DNA of 64,000 bases, from positions 121,064 to 185,063 of the forward strand of contig PMNA01000013.1 of NCBI GenBank assembly GCA_003162055.1, written 5' to 3'. Below, one piece after another: positions 39,724-49,231 of the stretch. A model generated the notes under the pieces. The model worked only from the letters and a program-made list of their open reading frames with translations, ran no database searches and was not told the DNA's origin. The first letter of the stretch is position 1. Each line of letters starts with the position of its first letter. The DNA is from Actinomycetota bacterium (lineage in GTDB: Bacteria > Actinomycetota > Thermoleophilia > Gaiellales > Gaiellaceae). Position numbers and translations under genes: made by a program.

Positions 39724-40695
39724 ATGAAGCGCGCGCGCCTTCTCGTAGCAGTCGTCGCGTTGACCGGCTGGCTCGTTCTTTCCGCAACCGGCAGAGCAGT
39801 GCACGCCTCGAGCAATCCGTTTGTCGGGGCCAAGCTCTACGTCGATCCCAACTCGAACGCGGCTCGCCAGGTTGCCGAGTGGCGCACGAGTCGCCCCGAA
39901 GACGCGCTGCAGATGGAGAAGATCGCCTCCACCTCGCAGGCTGACTGGTTCGGAGGCGATTCCGGTACGGCGTTCAGGCACGAAGTCGCGGCCCGCACCC
40001 GAACGATCATCCGGGCGCGGGCTCTGCCGGTGTTCGTGCTCTACAACCTTCCCCGGCGCGACTGCGGCGAGTACTCGGCGGGCGGGGCGAAGAACGGCTC
40101 CGCTTACAGGCGCTGGATCTCCGATTTCGCGGCCGGCGTCGGTACGCGCAAGCTGGCGGTGGTGATCGAGCCGGACGCGCTTTCGGGCCTCGACTGCCTC
40201 GGGCCCGCGGCCCGTTCGGCCAGGTATTCGCTGATCCGCTTCGCGGTCAAGCGGCTCGCCCGCAACCCGCACGCCGCGATCTACCTCGACGCCGGCAACT
40301 CCGCCTGGCAGTCGCCTTCGCTGATGGCGAAGAGGTTGCGCAAGGCCGACGTTGCCGCTGCGCGCGGCTTCGCGCTCAACGTCTCCAACTTCCAGACAAC
40401 CGCCGCGAGCGTTACTTACGGCAATCGGCTCGCGCGCCTGCTCGGGCGCAAGCACTACGTGGTCGACACGAGTCGGAACGGTCTCGGACCCGCGAGCGGT
40501 GAGGAGTCCTGGTGCAACCCGCCCGGCCGCGCGCTCGGCCAGCGCCCGACCGCTAAAACAGCCTCTCGTCTCGCTGACGCCTATCTGTGGATCAAACTGC
40601 CCGGCGAGTCGGACGGGAGTTGTGAGGGAGGGCCGGCTTCGGGAACCTGGTGGCCCGAGTACGCCCTCGGGCTCGCCGAGCGCGCAAGCTGGTGA
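39724..40695 (+). CDS. Secreted GH6 cellulase
   Basis: 323 residues with a signal peptide (ARLLVAVVALTGWLVLSATG). GH6 landmarks: VFVLYNLPRRDCGEYSAGGA, AVVIEPDALSGLDC with the acid Asp151, YLDAGNSAWQ, NVSNFQTT, VVDTSRNGLGP and WCNPPGRALG, then DAYLWIKLPGESDGSC with the second acidic residue. GH6 enzymes cut beta-1,4-glucan by inversion. There is no carbohydrate-binding module. A TACTCT box (39710-39715) lies eight bases before the ATG. Confidence 0.92.
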   Translation: MKRARLLVAVVALTGWLVLSATGRAVHASSNPFVGAKLYVDPNSNAARQVAEWRTSRPEDALQMEKIASTSQADWFGGDSGTAFRHEVAARTRTIIRARALPVFVLYNLPRRDCGEYSAGGAKNGSAYRRWISDFAAGVGTRKLAVVIEPDALSGLDCLGPAARSARYSLIRFAVKRLARNPHAAIYLDAGNSAWQSPSLMAKRLRKADVAAARGFALNVSNFQTTAASVTYGNRLARLLGRKHYVVDTSRNGLGPASGEESWCNPPGRALGQRPTAKTASRLADAYLWIKLPGESDGSCEGGPASGTWWPEYALGLAERASW

Positions 40696-40743
40696 CGGTC
40701 GCTTGACCGACCGATGCCATTCGCTCGCCCCGATGGGTCGGGA

Positions 40744-41208
40744 TTAGGCGCGATACCGCAGCGAGCGCCAGGAAGGCACAGGCGCCAGTTCGAGCAGCGT
40801 TCGATCGCCGTAGGGGTCGCGGTAACCGAATTCGGCCTGATCGTCATCCCAGGCGACCTCGAGCAAGCCCTGCTTGACGCGGTGATCGAGCCAGGCGCCG
40901 CGGAAGACGAGCTTACGCAGCCAGTAGACGAGCGACTCCCCGTCGACAAGCGAGACTCTCTCCCAGTTCTCGGCCAGGTAGCGACCGAAATCGCTGCGCG
41001 GCTCGGAAATCTGTCCGATCGGGCTGGCCACCAGCTCGACCAGGTCGGCCGTCTCGCCTTCGCCCAGGTCGTTACCGCTAACGAGCTCCAGCCGTACCGC
41101 GGCGGCGGTCACGCGCTCCTCGAAATCACTGCTACCGAAGGAGAAGCGGTAGTCGAGGAACTCGACGACATAGTCGTTGCCGGAGCGGTAGTTGGGTTGT
41201 CGTGCCAC
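40744..41208 (-). CDS. Uncharacterised protein
   Basis: 154 residues, acidic, with no signal peptide or membrane span. Visible segments are YVVEFLDYRFSFGSSDFEER, AAVRLELVSGNDLGEGETAD and DHRVKQGLLEVAWDDDQAEF. No family was recognised. It is transcribed against recJ and the cellulase and stands alone. Codon use is like that of its neighbours, so it is probably a real gene. Confidence 0.65.
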   Translation of the reverse strand: MARQPNYRSGNDYVVEFLDYRFSFGSSDFEERVTAAAVRLELVSGNDLGEGETADLVELVASPIGQISEPRSDFGRYLAENWERVSLVDGESLVYWLRKLVFRGAWLDHRVKQGLLEVAWDDDQAEFGYRDPYGDRTLLELAPVPSWRSLRYRA

Positions 41209-41554
41209 GAAACCAGGATAGCCCCGGGCCGGTCTGCGAAAAGCGGAAAACCCGCCCTATCGTCTTTAGGGTTTCTTTACAGACCGGTTTTACGGTGAGC
41301 AGTGAGAGAAAGCATTGATGCGGCGTGACTTGAAGTTCGGCTCTTCGTAAGACATAGAACACGACTTACCGAACAACCTCCTGAACGGAACAACGAACCG
41401 GACGGGGCCCAACCCGGAGGGCTCCGTCCGGTTCTTGTCTCAATCTTTATTTCTTCGCGCCGAGTCTCTCGCCGGGCTAGCTGCGTTACGACGACGCGAG
41501 GCTCCGTACGAGCCGACGGTGTCTGTCCGGTCGTGGGCCTAGCGTTCTCCTCCC
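41209..41554. other. Gene-free stretch with a structured segment and terminator
   Basis: CCGGTCTG (41229-41236) pairs with CAGACCGG (41280-41287). Next comes a 10-codon frame (41318-41350, MRRDLKFGSS) preceded by GAGAG, and then a forward-strand terminator (41396-41433). The pieces could belong to one short transcript or leader. recJ starts at 41555 after a TAGCGT box. Confidence 0.4.
41396..41433 (+). terminator. Intrinsic terminator-like hairpin
   Basis: AACCGGACGG and CCGTCCGGTT form a perfect 10-bp stem continued by GGCCC/GGGCT, followed by CTTGTCTCAATCTTT. No coding gene precedes it on this strand except the 10-codon frame at 41318. Confidence 0.7.
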
Positions 41555-43438
41555 ATGCAAGAGGGAAACTGGACGATCGAGCCGGCCGATTTGCACGAAG
41601 TGCGGAGGTTGGCGCGCGAGCTCGAGTTGAGCGAGCTGACCGCCTCGGTGCTCGTTCGCCGCGGCCTCAGTGAGCCCGAACGCGCGCGTGCATTTCTCGC
41701 CGCCGAGGCGCCCGGGTACGATCCCTTCGCGCTCGGCGACATGGCCCAAGCCGTGCAGCGCATTCGCGCTGCCGTGAGCGCCGGAGAGAAGATTTGCGTG
41801 CACGGCGACTACGACGTCGACGGGGTCGCGGCGACCGCGCTTGCTGTCCATCTGTTGCGGGAGATCGGCGCCGACGTGAGCTGGGCGCTGCCGAGCCGCT
41901 TCGACGAGGGCTACGGGCTCACTCCGGGAATGCTCGAGCGGCTTGCCGGTGACGGTTGCTCACTCGTACTCACGGTCGACTGCGGCATCACGGCGATAGA
42001 CGAGGTGGCGAAGGCCGCCGAGCTGGGGTTGGAGGTGATCGTCACCGACCATCATCGGCCAGGCGAGCGGTTGCCCGACTGTCCGATCGTGGCGCCGCGC
42101 CCGTCGGACTACCCGTTTGCCGGGCTCTGTGGAACCGGCGTTGTCTACAAGCTGGGCGAGGCGCTGTTCGGCGCCGATTCGGAGTTTCTCCAGAACGAGC
42201 TCGATCTCGTCTGCCTCGCGACTATCGCCGACGTCGTGCCGCTTCTCGACGAAAACCGGTGGCTCGTTACGGCCGGGCTGAAACGGCTTGGCCGAACGAC
42301 CAGGCCGGGCTTGCGCGCACTGATGCGCGTGGCGGGCGTCGATCCGGCGACGATAGACACGGGCCAGATCGGCTTTCGCCTGGCGCCGCGGATCAACGCC
42401 GCCGGCCGACTCGGTCATCCCGATCTGGCGCTCAAGCTTCTGCTCGGCGAGGACGAAGAGGAGGCAAGCCGTCAGGCGCGGAAGCTCGAAGAGCTGAATC
42501 GCGAGCGCCAGGTGGTAGAGGACGGGATCCTGCGCGAGGCAGTGCAGCAGGTCGAATCCTGGCCCGAGTCGATGCGGAGCCGGCGCGCCTACGTGATCGC
42601 CGGCGCGGACTGGAATGAAGGCGTGATCGGAATCGTCGCCTCCCGGTTGGTGGAGCGCTTCGCGCGCCCGGTGGTGCTCGTCGCCGGCTCGGACGGCGAC
42701 TGGAAGGGCTCGGGGCGCTCGATTCCGGCCTTCGATCTGCACGGCGGCGTAGTCGCCTGCTCGAGCCTGCTCGAGCGCTTCGGTGGTCACCGTGCGGCGG
42801 CCGGTTTCTCGATCCGACCCGAAAATCTCGAGGAATTCAAAGAGTCCTTCACCATCTTTGCCACCGAGGCGCTCTCCGACGTCGACCTCGTGCCGGTCAC
42901 GAAGGTCGATGCGATCGTGCCGCCGCGGACCAAGCTGAAGCTCGATCTCTGCCAGGAGCTCGCACGCTTGGCGCCCTTCGGAATCGGTAATCCTGGCGTG
43001 ACGCTGCTAGCGCCGGGATGCGAGCTGACCGATCTGGCCGGCTGCGGCGACGGCAAGCACCTGCGCTTTCGTGTCCGCCTGGACGGCTGCGACGCGGGTA
43101 GCGCGATCGCCTTCGGAATGGGCAAGCAACTCGACCGCTTCCGGCGCGTCGGCCGCTATGACCTCGTTTTCCGGCTGGAGGAGAATCGCTGGAACGGGAC
43201 CGTCGCCCCACAGCTCGTGGTGCGGCGAATCTTCGACGAGGCGCCGCGCTACGAAGAGCTGCGCGATCGGCTCATCGCCAGCTGGCGCGCCGGCGAGGAG
43301 AGCTGGGACGAGCAGACGCGCACCATCTTCGCCGAGGCAGGGCTGCTGGAAGAGGACGCCGGCCGCCGCAACCTGCTCGAATCGGAGACGTTCAGAGCGC
43401 TGCTTGCCGAGGGCGAACCGGCCGTAGCCGCCGCCTAA
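41555..43438 (+). CDS. recJ: Single-stranded-DNA exonuclease RecJ
   Basis: 627 residues. DHH domain motifs KICVHGDYDVDGVAATALA, LTVDCGITA, VIVTDHHRPGE, CGTGVVYKLGEAL and ATIADVVPLLDENR; DHHA1 part with INAAGRLGHPDLAL, VIAGADWNEGVIGIVASRL and GSGRSIPAFDLHG, ERFGGHRAAAGFS. All expected acidic and His ligands are present. RecJ degrades 5' ends in repair and recombination. The order recJ-rel is shared with many bacteria. A TAGCGT box lies nine bases before the ATG. Confidence 0.95.
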   Translation: MQEGNWTIEPADLHEVRRLARELELSELTASVLVRRGLSEPERARAFLAAEAPGYDPFALGDMAQAVQRIRAAVSAGEKICVHGDYDVDGVAATALAVHLLREIGADVSWALPSRFDEGYGLTPGMLERLAGDGCSLVLTVDCGITAIDEVAKAAELGLEVIVTDHHRPGERLPDCPIVAPRPSDYPFAGLCGTGVVYKLGEALFGADSEFLQNELDLVCLATIADVVPLLDENRWLVTAGLKRLGRTTRPGLRALMRVAGVDPATIDTGQIGFRLAPRINAAGRLGHPDLALKLLLGEDEEEASRQARKLEELNRERQVVEDGILREAVQQVESWPESMRSRRAYVIAGADWNEGVIGIVASRLVERFARPVVLVAGSDGDWKGSGRSIPAFDLHGGVVACSSLLERFGGHRAAAGFSIRPENLEEFKESFTIFATEALSDVDLVPVTKVDAIVPPRTKLKLDLCQELARLAPFGIGNPGVTLLAPGCELTDLAGCGDGKHLRFRVRLDGCDAGSAIAFGMGKQLDRFRRVGRYDLVFRLEENRWNGTVAPQLVVRRIFDEAPRYEELRDRLIASWRAGEESWDEQTRTIFAEAGLLEEDAGRRNLLESETFRALLAEGEPAVAAA

Positions 43439-43444
43439 GGCAAT

Positions 43445-43939
43445 TTAGGCTCGGCTCTTGCGGAGATCCAGCGCCAGCTCGAGCTCGTCGCGGATCGGGA
43501 TGTCGTCGTAACCAAGCTGGGGAATCTCCGGCTTGAGTCGGCGTGATTTCTCGATCGCGCCCTTACGCAGCGCGGTCAGGACGAAGCCGCGGCGCTGGTA
43601 GAAGCCCAGCGCTCGCACGTTGTCGTTGGTGGTCACGACCGAGAGCGTGCGGTAGCCCTGCTTCCAGGCCGTGTTCGCCACCGTGGCAAGCAGCGCGGAG
43701 CCGATGCCGTCCCCCTCCTCGAGGCTGTCGAGCGTGACCAGCTCGCACTCGCCGCCGCGTATCTCATAGGTCGCCAGGCCCGCCGGCTCACCCTCAATCT
43801 CCGCCACGACGCCCTCGAGCAGGCTGGCGTCGCGGGCCTTACCGCGACTGACGACGACCTCGCTGCCCCAGCGCTCGCGCATCAACTCGACCACCCAGGG
43901 GCGATCTTCCTCTTTGAGCGATCGAATCGAGACGCTCAT
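43445..43939 (-). CDS. GNAT-family acetyltransferase
   Basis: 164 residues from the ATG at 43939. A TAGAAT box lies eight bases upstream on the reverse strand, supporting this start over a longer frame. GNAT pattern: SIRSLKEEDRPWVVELMRER, acetyl-CoA loop EEGDGIGSALLATVANTAWK, TTNDNVRALGFYQRRGFVLT. The target is unknown. It is convergent with recJ and divergent from rel. Confidence 0.88.
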   Translation of the reverse strand: MSVSIRSLKEEDRPWVVELMRERWGSEVVVSRGKARDASLLEGVVAEIEGEPAGLATYEIRGGECELVTLDSLEEGDGIGSALLATVANTAWKQGYRTLSVVTTNDNVRALGFYQRRGFVLTALRKGAIEKSRRLKPEIPQLGYDDIPIRDELELALDLRKSRA

Positions 43940-44000
43940 GGCCCACAATTCTAGTAGGGGATGTAGGCCCGAGGCATTGAGCCGACAATACACTTAGAAG

Positions 44001-46220
44001 ATGACTGTTCTGGATGCCCCCCAGCGGCACGAGCACCTCGTCGAGGAGCTACTCGCCGAGATAGAGGCCTACAACCCGGAGGTCGATCGGGATCTGATTC
44101 GCCGCGCCTTCGAGTTCGCCGCCACGGCGCACGAAGGGCAGCAACGTCGCTCGGGCGAGGACTTCATCAATCACCCCTTCGGCGTCGCCAAGATCTGCGC
44201 CGAGCTGCACCTCGACGAGCAGACCGTGGCCGCCGCGCTCCTGCACGACGTGGTCGAGGACACGGGTGTCTCGGTCGCCGAGCTCCGAGAGGAGTTCGGC
44301 GAGGAGATCGCGCGCCTGGTCGAGGGCGTGACCAAGCTGACCCGGATTCAGTTCCAGAGTCGCGAGCAGGCTCAGGCCGAGAACTACCGCAGGATGATCG
44401 TGGCGATGGCGAGCGATATGCGCGTCATCCTGATCAAGCTCGCCGATCGCTTGCACAACATGCGTACGATCGAGTACCTGGGCAAGCAGAAGCAGGTGCA
44501 GAAGGCGCGCGAGACGCTCGAGGTCTACGCGCCGCTCGCTCACCGTCTCGGTATCCATACCCTGAAATGGGAGCTCGAGGATCTCGCCTTCCAAGTATTG
44601 CACCCCCGCAAGTACTCCGAGATCAAGGCGATGGTCAGCGAGCAGCGCTCCGACCGCGAGGCGCACGTGCGCGAGGCCGCCGCCCTGCTCAAGGCCGAGC
44701 TCGACAAGCTGGACATTCCGGCGGACATCTCCGGCCGGGCCAAGCACTTCTACTCGATCTACGACAAGATGGCCCGCAAGGGCAAGGAGTTCAACGAGAT
44801 CTACGACCTGACGGCGATGCGAGTGATCGTCGAGCGCACAGGCGAGGAGGGCACCCGCGACTGCTATGGCGCCCTCGGCCTGATCCACTCGCTCTGGAAG
44901 CCGATGCCCGGGCGCTTCAAGGACTACGTCGCGATGGCCAAGGCGAACCGCTATCGCTCGCTGCATACGACCGTGATCGGGCCCGAGGGCAGGCCGCTCG
45001 AGATCCAGGTCAGGACGCGCGAGATGCACGAGGAGGCGGAGCTCGGAATTGCCGCCCACTGGCTTTATAAGCGCGAGCGCTCGGCCAAGTTGCAGGAAGA
45101 GGAATGGCTGGCCTGGGTCAAACAGCTGGTCGACTCCCACGCTACGCCCGGAAGCGCCGACAGCGGCGAGTTTATGCGCACCTTCCGCTCCGACCTCTTC
45201 GTCGACGAGGTCTACGTGTTCACGCCCAAGGGCGAGGTCAAGACGCTTCCGGCCGGCTCGACTCCAATCGACTTTGCCTACGCGGTGCACACCGATATCG
45301 GCCACCGCACCGTCGGAGCCAAGGTCAACGGGCGCATCGTGCCGCTGCACTACCGCCTGGCGAACGGTGACTTCGTCGAGATCCTCACCTCGCGCTCGCC
45401 GCGCGGTCCCTCGCGCGACTGGCTCTCGCTGGCCGTCTCCTCGCGTGCCCGCAACAAGATCCGCCACTGGATCAGCTCGCAGACCCGCGGCGAGACCGAG
45501 CAGAAAGGACGCGATTCGCTCGAGCATGCGCTCAAGGCGCAGAACCTTCCCTACCGGCGCCTCGTGGGCTCGTCGGTATTGGCGCAGGTCATCCGCGAGA
45601 TGGGCTTCAAGAAGGCCGACGACTTCTACCAGGCACTCGGCTCGGGCAAGGTACCGGCCAGCCAGGTCGTCAACAAGGTCATCCAGCGGCTCAAGATCGA
45701 CGAAGCGGTTCCCGAACAGACGCTGCCCGAGCGAAAGTCGCGCACGCGAAGAGCGACAGCTTCCAACAACCTCGGCATCCGCGTGCAGGGGGTAGACGAC
45801 CCGAGCGTGCTACTGCGCCTGGCCAAGTGCTGCAATCCAGTGCCGGGCGACAAGATCGTCGGCTACATCTCGATGGGCAAGGGGATCACCATCCACCGCG
45901 ACGACTGCCCGAACGTCAAGGCACTCCGCCGCAACCCCGAACGCTTCACGCGCGTGGACTGGGACGGTGGCACGACGCAGTGCTTCCGCGTCCAGATCGC
46001 CGTCTCGGCCTGGGACCGCCCACGCCTGCTCGAGGACGTGGCCCGCACCTTCTCCGAGCACGGCGCCAACATCGTCTCCTACGGCGGTACGGTCGAGGAC
46101 CAGATGGCCAAGAACTGGTACACGGCCGAGCTCGGCGACGTCAAGGCGCTGAAGACGCTGATGAACGCGCTCAGGAACGTGGACGCGGTCTTCGACGTCT
46201 ACCGCGTCACGCCGTCATAG
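44001..46220 (+). CDS. rel: Bifunctional (p)ppGpp synthetase/hydrolase
   Basis: 739 residues. Hydrolase domain with HEGQQRRSGEDFINHPFGVA, LLHDVVEDTG (HD motif) and IKLADRLHNMRTI; synthetase domain with DLTAMRVIV, RFKDYVAMAKANRYRSLHT and IQVRTREMHEEAELG; TGS (VFTPKGEVKTLPAGSTPIDF) and a C-terminal ACT domain. The RFKD signature is typical of bifunctional Rel. It controls the stringent response. A TACACT box (43989-43994) lies six bases before the ATG. Confidence 0.96.
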   Translation: MTVLDAPQRHEHLVEELLAEIEAYNPEVDRDLIRRAFEFAATAHEGQQRRSGEDFINHPFGVAKICAELHLDEQTVAAALLHDVVEDTGVSVAELREEFGEEIARLVEGVTKLTRIQFQSREQAQAENYRRMIVAMASDMRVILIKLADRLHNMRTIEYLGKQKQVQKARETLEVYAPLAHRLGIHTLKWELEDLAFQVLHPRKYSEIKAMVSEQRSDREAHVREAAALLKAELDKLDIPADISGRAKHFYSIYDKMARKGKEFNEIYDLTAMRVIVERTGEEGTRDCYGALGLIHSLWKPMPGRFKDYVAMAKANRYRSLHTTVIGPEGRPLEIQVRTREMHEEAELGIAAHWLYKRERSAKLQEEEWLAWVKQLVDSHATPGSADSGEFMRTFRSDLFVDEVYVFTPKGEVKTLPAGSTPIDFAYAVHTDIGHRTVGAKVNGRIVPLHYRLANGDFVEILTSRSPRGPSRDWLSLAVSSRARNKIRHWISSQTRGETEQKGRDSLEHALKAQNLPYRRLVGSSVLAQVIREMGFKKADDFYQALGSGKVPASQVVNKVIQRLKIDEAVPEQTLPERKSRTRRATASNNLGIRVQGVDDPSVLLRLAKCCNPVPGDKIVGYISMGKGITIHRDDCPNVKALRRNPERFTRVDWDGGTTQCFRVQIAVSAWDRPRLLEDVARTFSEHGANIVSYGGTVEDQMAKNWYTAELGDVKALKTLMNALRNVDAVFDVYRVTPS

Positions 46221-46281
46221 CCGGGTCCGCCGCCGCCGTTTCGCGGTTCTTGTCCGCACCCGCCTCGTACAATCGAGCGCC

Positions 46282-46455
46282 ATGCCCGAGCTCGAAGATC
46301 GCCGTATCTCCGCCGCCTACAAACCGAATGACCGCCCAGAGAGGAGATCAGGGCACGCGCGCCTACTGGAAGCGCTCGCCGTCGCCGTTCTGACCATCGG
46401 CTTCGTCATGGCCGCCGTAGCTACTTCGCTCTTCTACTGGACGGTCGCGAAGTAG
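46282..46455 (+). CDS. 57-residue membrane protein
   Basis: Short frame with a charged N-terminus (MPELEDRRISAAYKPNDRPE) and one C-terminal hydrophobic span (LLEALAVAVLTIGFVMAAVA). A TACAAT box (46268-46273) lies eight bases before the ATG, the same promoter-start arrangement as neighbouring genes. It lies 61 bases after rel. The function is unknown. Confidence 0.6.
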   Translation: MPELEDRRISAAYKPNDRPERRSGHARLLEALAVAVLTIGFVMAAVATSLFYWTVAK

Positions 46456-46470
46456 AGAAGCGGACGACGC

Positions 46471-47814
46471 TCACTCGCGGATGATCGAGAGCACCTCGTT
46501 GCGCTTTTTCTCCATCAGATCCGGAGAGAGCGCTTCGAGGTTGAGGCGCAGCAGCGGCTCGGTGTTCGAGGGCCGGACGTTGAAGTGCCAGTCGTCGGCG
46601 TCCACCGATAGCCCGTCCAGGTGCGTGACCTTGCCCTGGGCCGAGAAGTGCCGCTCGAGCTCGGCGAGCTTGGCGGCCACGTCCGAGACGCGAGTGTTGA
46701 TCTCGCCGGTGATGAAATAGTGCTCGCGGTAGGGGCGCAGGATCTCCGAGAGCGGCTTCCCCTGCTTCGAGACGTACTCCAGCATCAGCAGCGCGGGGAT
46801 GACCCCCGAGTCGGCCTTGGAAAAGTCGCGGAAGTAGTAGTGACCCGAGACCTCGCCGCCGAAGACAGCGCCTGTCTCGCGCATCCGGTGCTTGATGAAG
46901 GCATGGCCGACTCGATTCATCAGCGCCGTACCGCCTGCCTGCTCGATCGTGTGCGGGACGGCCCAGCTGGCGCGGACGTCGTAGATGATCTTGGCGCCCG
47001 GTTCCTTGGCCAGGAAGGTCTCGGCGAAGATCGCGGTGACGAAATCTCCTGGCGCGAACTCGCCGCTCTCGTCGACGAAGAAGCAGCGGTCGGCGTCCCC
47101 GTCGAAGGCGATGCCCAGGTCGGCCTTCTCCTCCTTGACCTTGGCGATGATGAACTCGCGGTTCTCGGGCAGAAGCGGGTTCGGCTCGTGGTTGGGGAAA
47201 GATCCGTCCGGCTCGAAGTAACAGCGCACCGCGTCGATCTGGGGCAGGCGCTCGAGGATCGGCTCGAGCATCCTTCCGCCCATGCCGTTGGCCGCGTCCA
47301 CGACCACCCGCAGCGGCTTGATCGCGCTCGGGTCGACGAAGGAGAAGACGCACTCGACGAAAGCCGGCCAGATGTCCTTCTTCTCTACGCTGCCTTTGTG
47401 GGCGACCTCGCCGAAGCCCCTCAGGGCGCGGTCGCGCACCTCGGTCAGTCCCGAGTCGCCTCCCACCGGCAGCGCGCCCGCGCGCACGATCTTGAAGCCC
47501 GTGTACTCCTTGGGGTTATGCGAGGCCGTGCAGGTGATGCCGCCGTCCAGCTCCAGCGAGCCGACCGCGAAGTAGAGCATCTCGGTACCGATCTGCCCGA
47601 TGTCGAGCACCTCGGCGCCGCCGTCGGTGGCTCCGTCGGTGAGCGCGGCGACCATCTGCGGTCCCGACATGCGCATGTCGCGGCCGATCGCGATGCGCTT
47701 CGGCTGAAACTCCTCGACGTAGGCGCGCCCGATCGCGTAGGCGCCCTCTTCGTCGATCTCCGTCGGGTAGATCCCGCGCACGTCGTAGGCCTTGAAGACC
47801 TCGGGCTTGAGCAT
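46471..47814 (-). CDS. Phosphomannomutase/phosphoglucomutase
   Basis: 447 residues from the ATG at 47814, which has a TAGCAT box seven bases upstream on the reverse strand; a further start at 47841 is less likely. Catalytic phosphoserine loop TCTASHNPKEYTG, metal loop AFDGDADRCFFVDES, sugar loop GEVSGHYYFRDFSKADSG and phosphate-binding RPSNTEPLLR are intact. The enzyme interconverts hexose 1- and 6-phosphates for GDP-mannose and cell-envelope polysaccharides. Mannose versus glucose preference cannot be read off. Confidence 0.94.
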   Translation of the reverse strand: MLKPEVFKAYDVRGIYPTEIDEEGAYAIGRAYVEEFQPKRIAIGRDMRMSGPQMVAALTDGATDGGAEVLDIGQIGTEMLYFAVGSLELDGGITCTASHNPKEYTGFKIVRAGALPVGGDSGLTEVRDRALRGFGEVAHKGSVEKKDIWPAFVECVFSFVDPSAIKPLRVVVDAANGMGGRMLEPILERLPQIDAVRCYFEPDGSFPNHEPNPLLPENREFIIAKVKEEKADLGIAFDGDADRCFFVDESGEFAPGDFVTAIFAETFLAKEPGAKIIYDVRASWAVPHTIEQAGGTALMNRVGHAFIKHRMRETGAVFGGEVSGHYYFRDFSKADSGVIPALLMLEYVSKQGKPLSEILRPYREHYFITGEINTRVSDVAAKLAELERHFSAQGKVTHLDGLSVDADDWHFNVRPSNTEPLLRLNLEALSPDLMEKKRNEVLSIIRE

Positions 47815-47867
47815 GATCTGGATGCTAGCGATATTCCCCAATCGGCTTCACGAAAGGGTCTCGGGCG

Positions 47868-48392
47868 TCAGAGCTGGAGGGTTTTCATCACCAGGTCGAA
47901 CTTCGGCGATTCGCTCTCGTACTTGTCGGTCTTGGTCGCGAAGTTGAGCTCGTAGACGGCTCCATTCTTCTCGAAGATAATCGTTCTCGATGTCACCTTG
48001 TCGCCGGAGATAGTGCTTCCCGTGGAGACGAGCTGGGTTGCCGGTACTCCCGCGACGGTCACCGCGTTCTCCTGGACGTCTGAATTTTTGAATTGCTTCG
48101 CGTCGGAAACAGCGCTTTCGACCGTATCCTGAGGCCGCAGCTTGATAACAGCCGCCAGGCTGCCACCGTTGGTGCCATCTGAGACGATGGCCAGGTAGTT
48201 CCAATCGGTGGCCTGTACGCTGAGCTGACTAGAGGAGATGGTCTGCCAGTTCTTTGGGTAGTCGAAACTGACGCCGTTGGCCGAATATGGCTGAGACTCA
48301 ATCTTGGCCGTCGAGCCCGAAGTTTTCCCCCCACAGGCGGATAAAGCGAGTACAAGGGTAGCCACAATTAGTATGCATCCAAGTCGTTTCAT
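47868..48392 (-). CDS. PsbP-like lipoprotein A
   Basis: 174 residues. Signal peptide with lipobox (LVLALSACGGK), short Ser/Thr linker, then a domain with QPYSANGVSFDYPKNWQTIS, ATDWNYLAIVSDGTN, GVPATQLVSTG and GAVYELNFATKTDKYESESP. The fold pattern matches PsbP-like/DUF1795-type domains seen in many actinobacterial lipoproteins. It is a paralogue of the next lipoprotein upstream. The start is ATG 48392; ATG 48401 is an alternative. Confidence 0.8.
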   Translation of the reverse strand: MKRLGCILIVATLVLALSACGGKTSGSTAKIESQPYSANGVSFDYPKNWQTISSSQLSVQATDWNYLAIVSDGTNGGSLAAVIKLRPQDTVESAVSDAKQFKNSDVQENAVTVAGVPATQLVSTGSTISGDKVTSRTIIFEKNGAVYELNFATKTDKYESESPKFDLVMKTLQL

Positions 48393-48615
48393 ATGAGCCA
48401 TTCCTATTCCTAGGGGTTTCTCGGTAGCTCTTTTCAACGGCAACGCTAACCGTACGAATGTCGATAGTTAAAATCTCGGATTATTCGCCAGACTCGGGCG
48501 CGGGAAGCCCGCTCAGTCTCACCCGAGTCGTTCCCGTGCGGCACGGCACCCGCATAAAACGGGCTATACAGCCCGCGAGGACTCTCAGTCTGGTTATAAC
48601 GACCGCCGCTGCCCG

Positions 48616-49131
48616 CTAGATCTTGAGGCTGTCCAAGACCAGGTCGAGCGCGGGTTTCTCGCTCGCGAAGTGCTGGTTGGTACTGCTGAAGTTGACCTCG
48701 TATACCGCGCCGCCCTTCGTGAAGAAGGTGAGCACGGTCTGCCTTTCCGAGTTCGCCTTGGTGGTGACGACCTTCGCCTGCACTCCGTCAACCGTGCGCG
48801 TGCTCTCGCTCGCCTCGCCGCCCCAGACCTGCGCCTCGGAGCTTGCGACCTCTTCCAGCGAGGCCGACGAGTTTATGCGTATCGCGACCGTGACGACCGT
48901 AGCGATGCTGCTGTCGACGCTCTCGAATGTGGCGAGGTAGTTCCATTTCGTGAGATCGAAGGTACCCAGTTGGGTCACATCGATAGCTTTCCAGCTCTGA
49001 GGGTATTTCAGCGAGACGCCGTTGGCTGAGTACGGTTGCGAGGGCGGCGGGGTACTCGCGTTGCTACCACCGCATCCGGCGGCTGCGATCGCAAGCGTGA
49101 GAAGCACGAGACCCGCGGCTAGTCGTTTCAA
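48616..49131 (-). CDS. PsbP-like lipoprotein B
   Basis: 171 residues from a TTG at 49131 with AAGGAG five bases upstream. Signal peptide and lipobox (LAIAAAGCGGS), then QPYSANGVSLKYPQSWKAID, DLTKWNYLATFESVD, GVQAKVVTTKAN and GAVYEVNFSSTNQHFASEKP. It aligns along its whole length with lipoprotein A, so the pair arose by tandem duplication. A surface-exposed binding or stabilising role is possible but undefined. Confidence 0.8.
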   Translation of the reverse strand: MKRLAAGLVLLTLAIAAAGCGGSNASTPPPSQPYSANGVSLKYPQSWKAIDVTQLGTFDLTKWNYLATFESVDSSIATVVTVAIRINSSASLEEVASSEAQVWGGEASESTRTVDGVQAKVVTTKANSERQTVLTFFTKGGAVYEVNFSSTNQHFASEKPALDLVLDSLKI

Positions 49132-49231
49132 GGGAGCTCCTTTTCCCGGCCGGAACTGAATGCGCAAGCCTATTCGTTTCTTCGTCCGCTATCAACGAGC
49201 GGTAGACGAATGCTGCGGTCGATTGGTCGTA

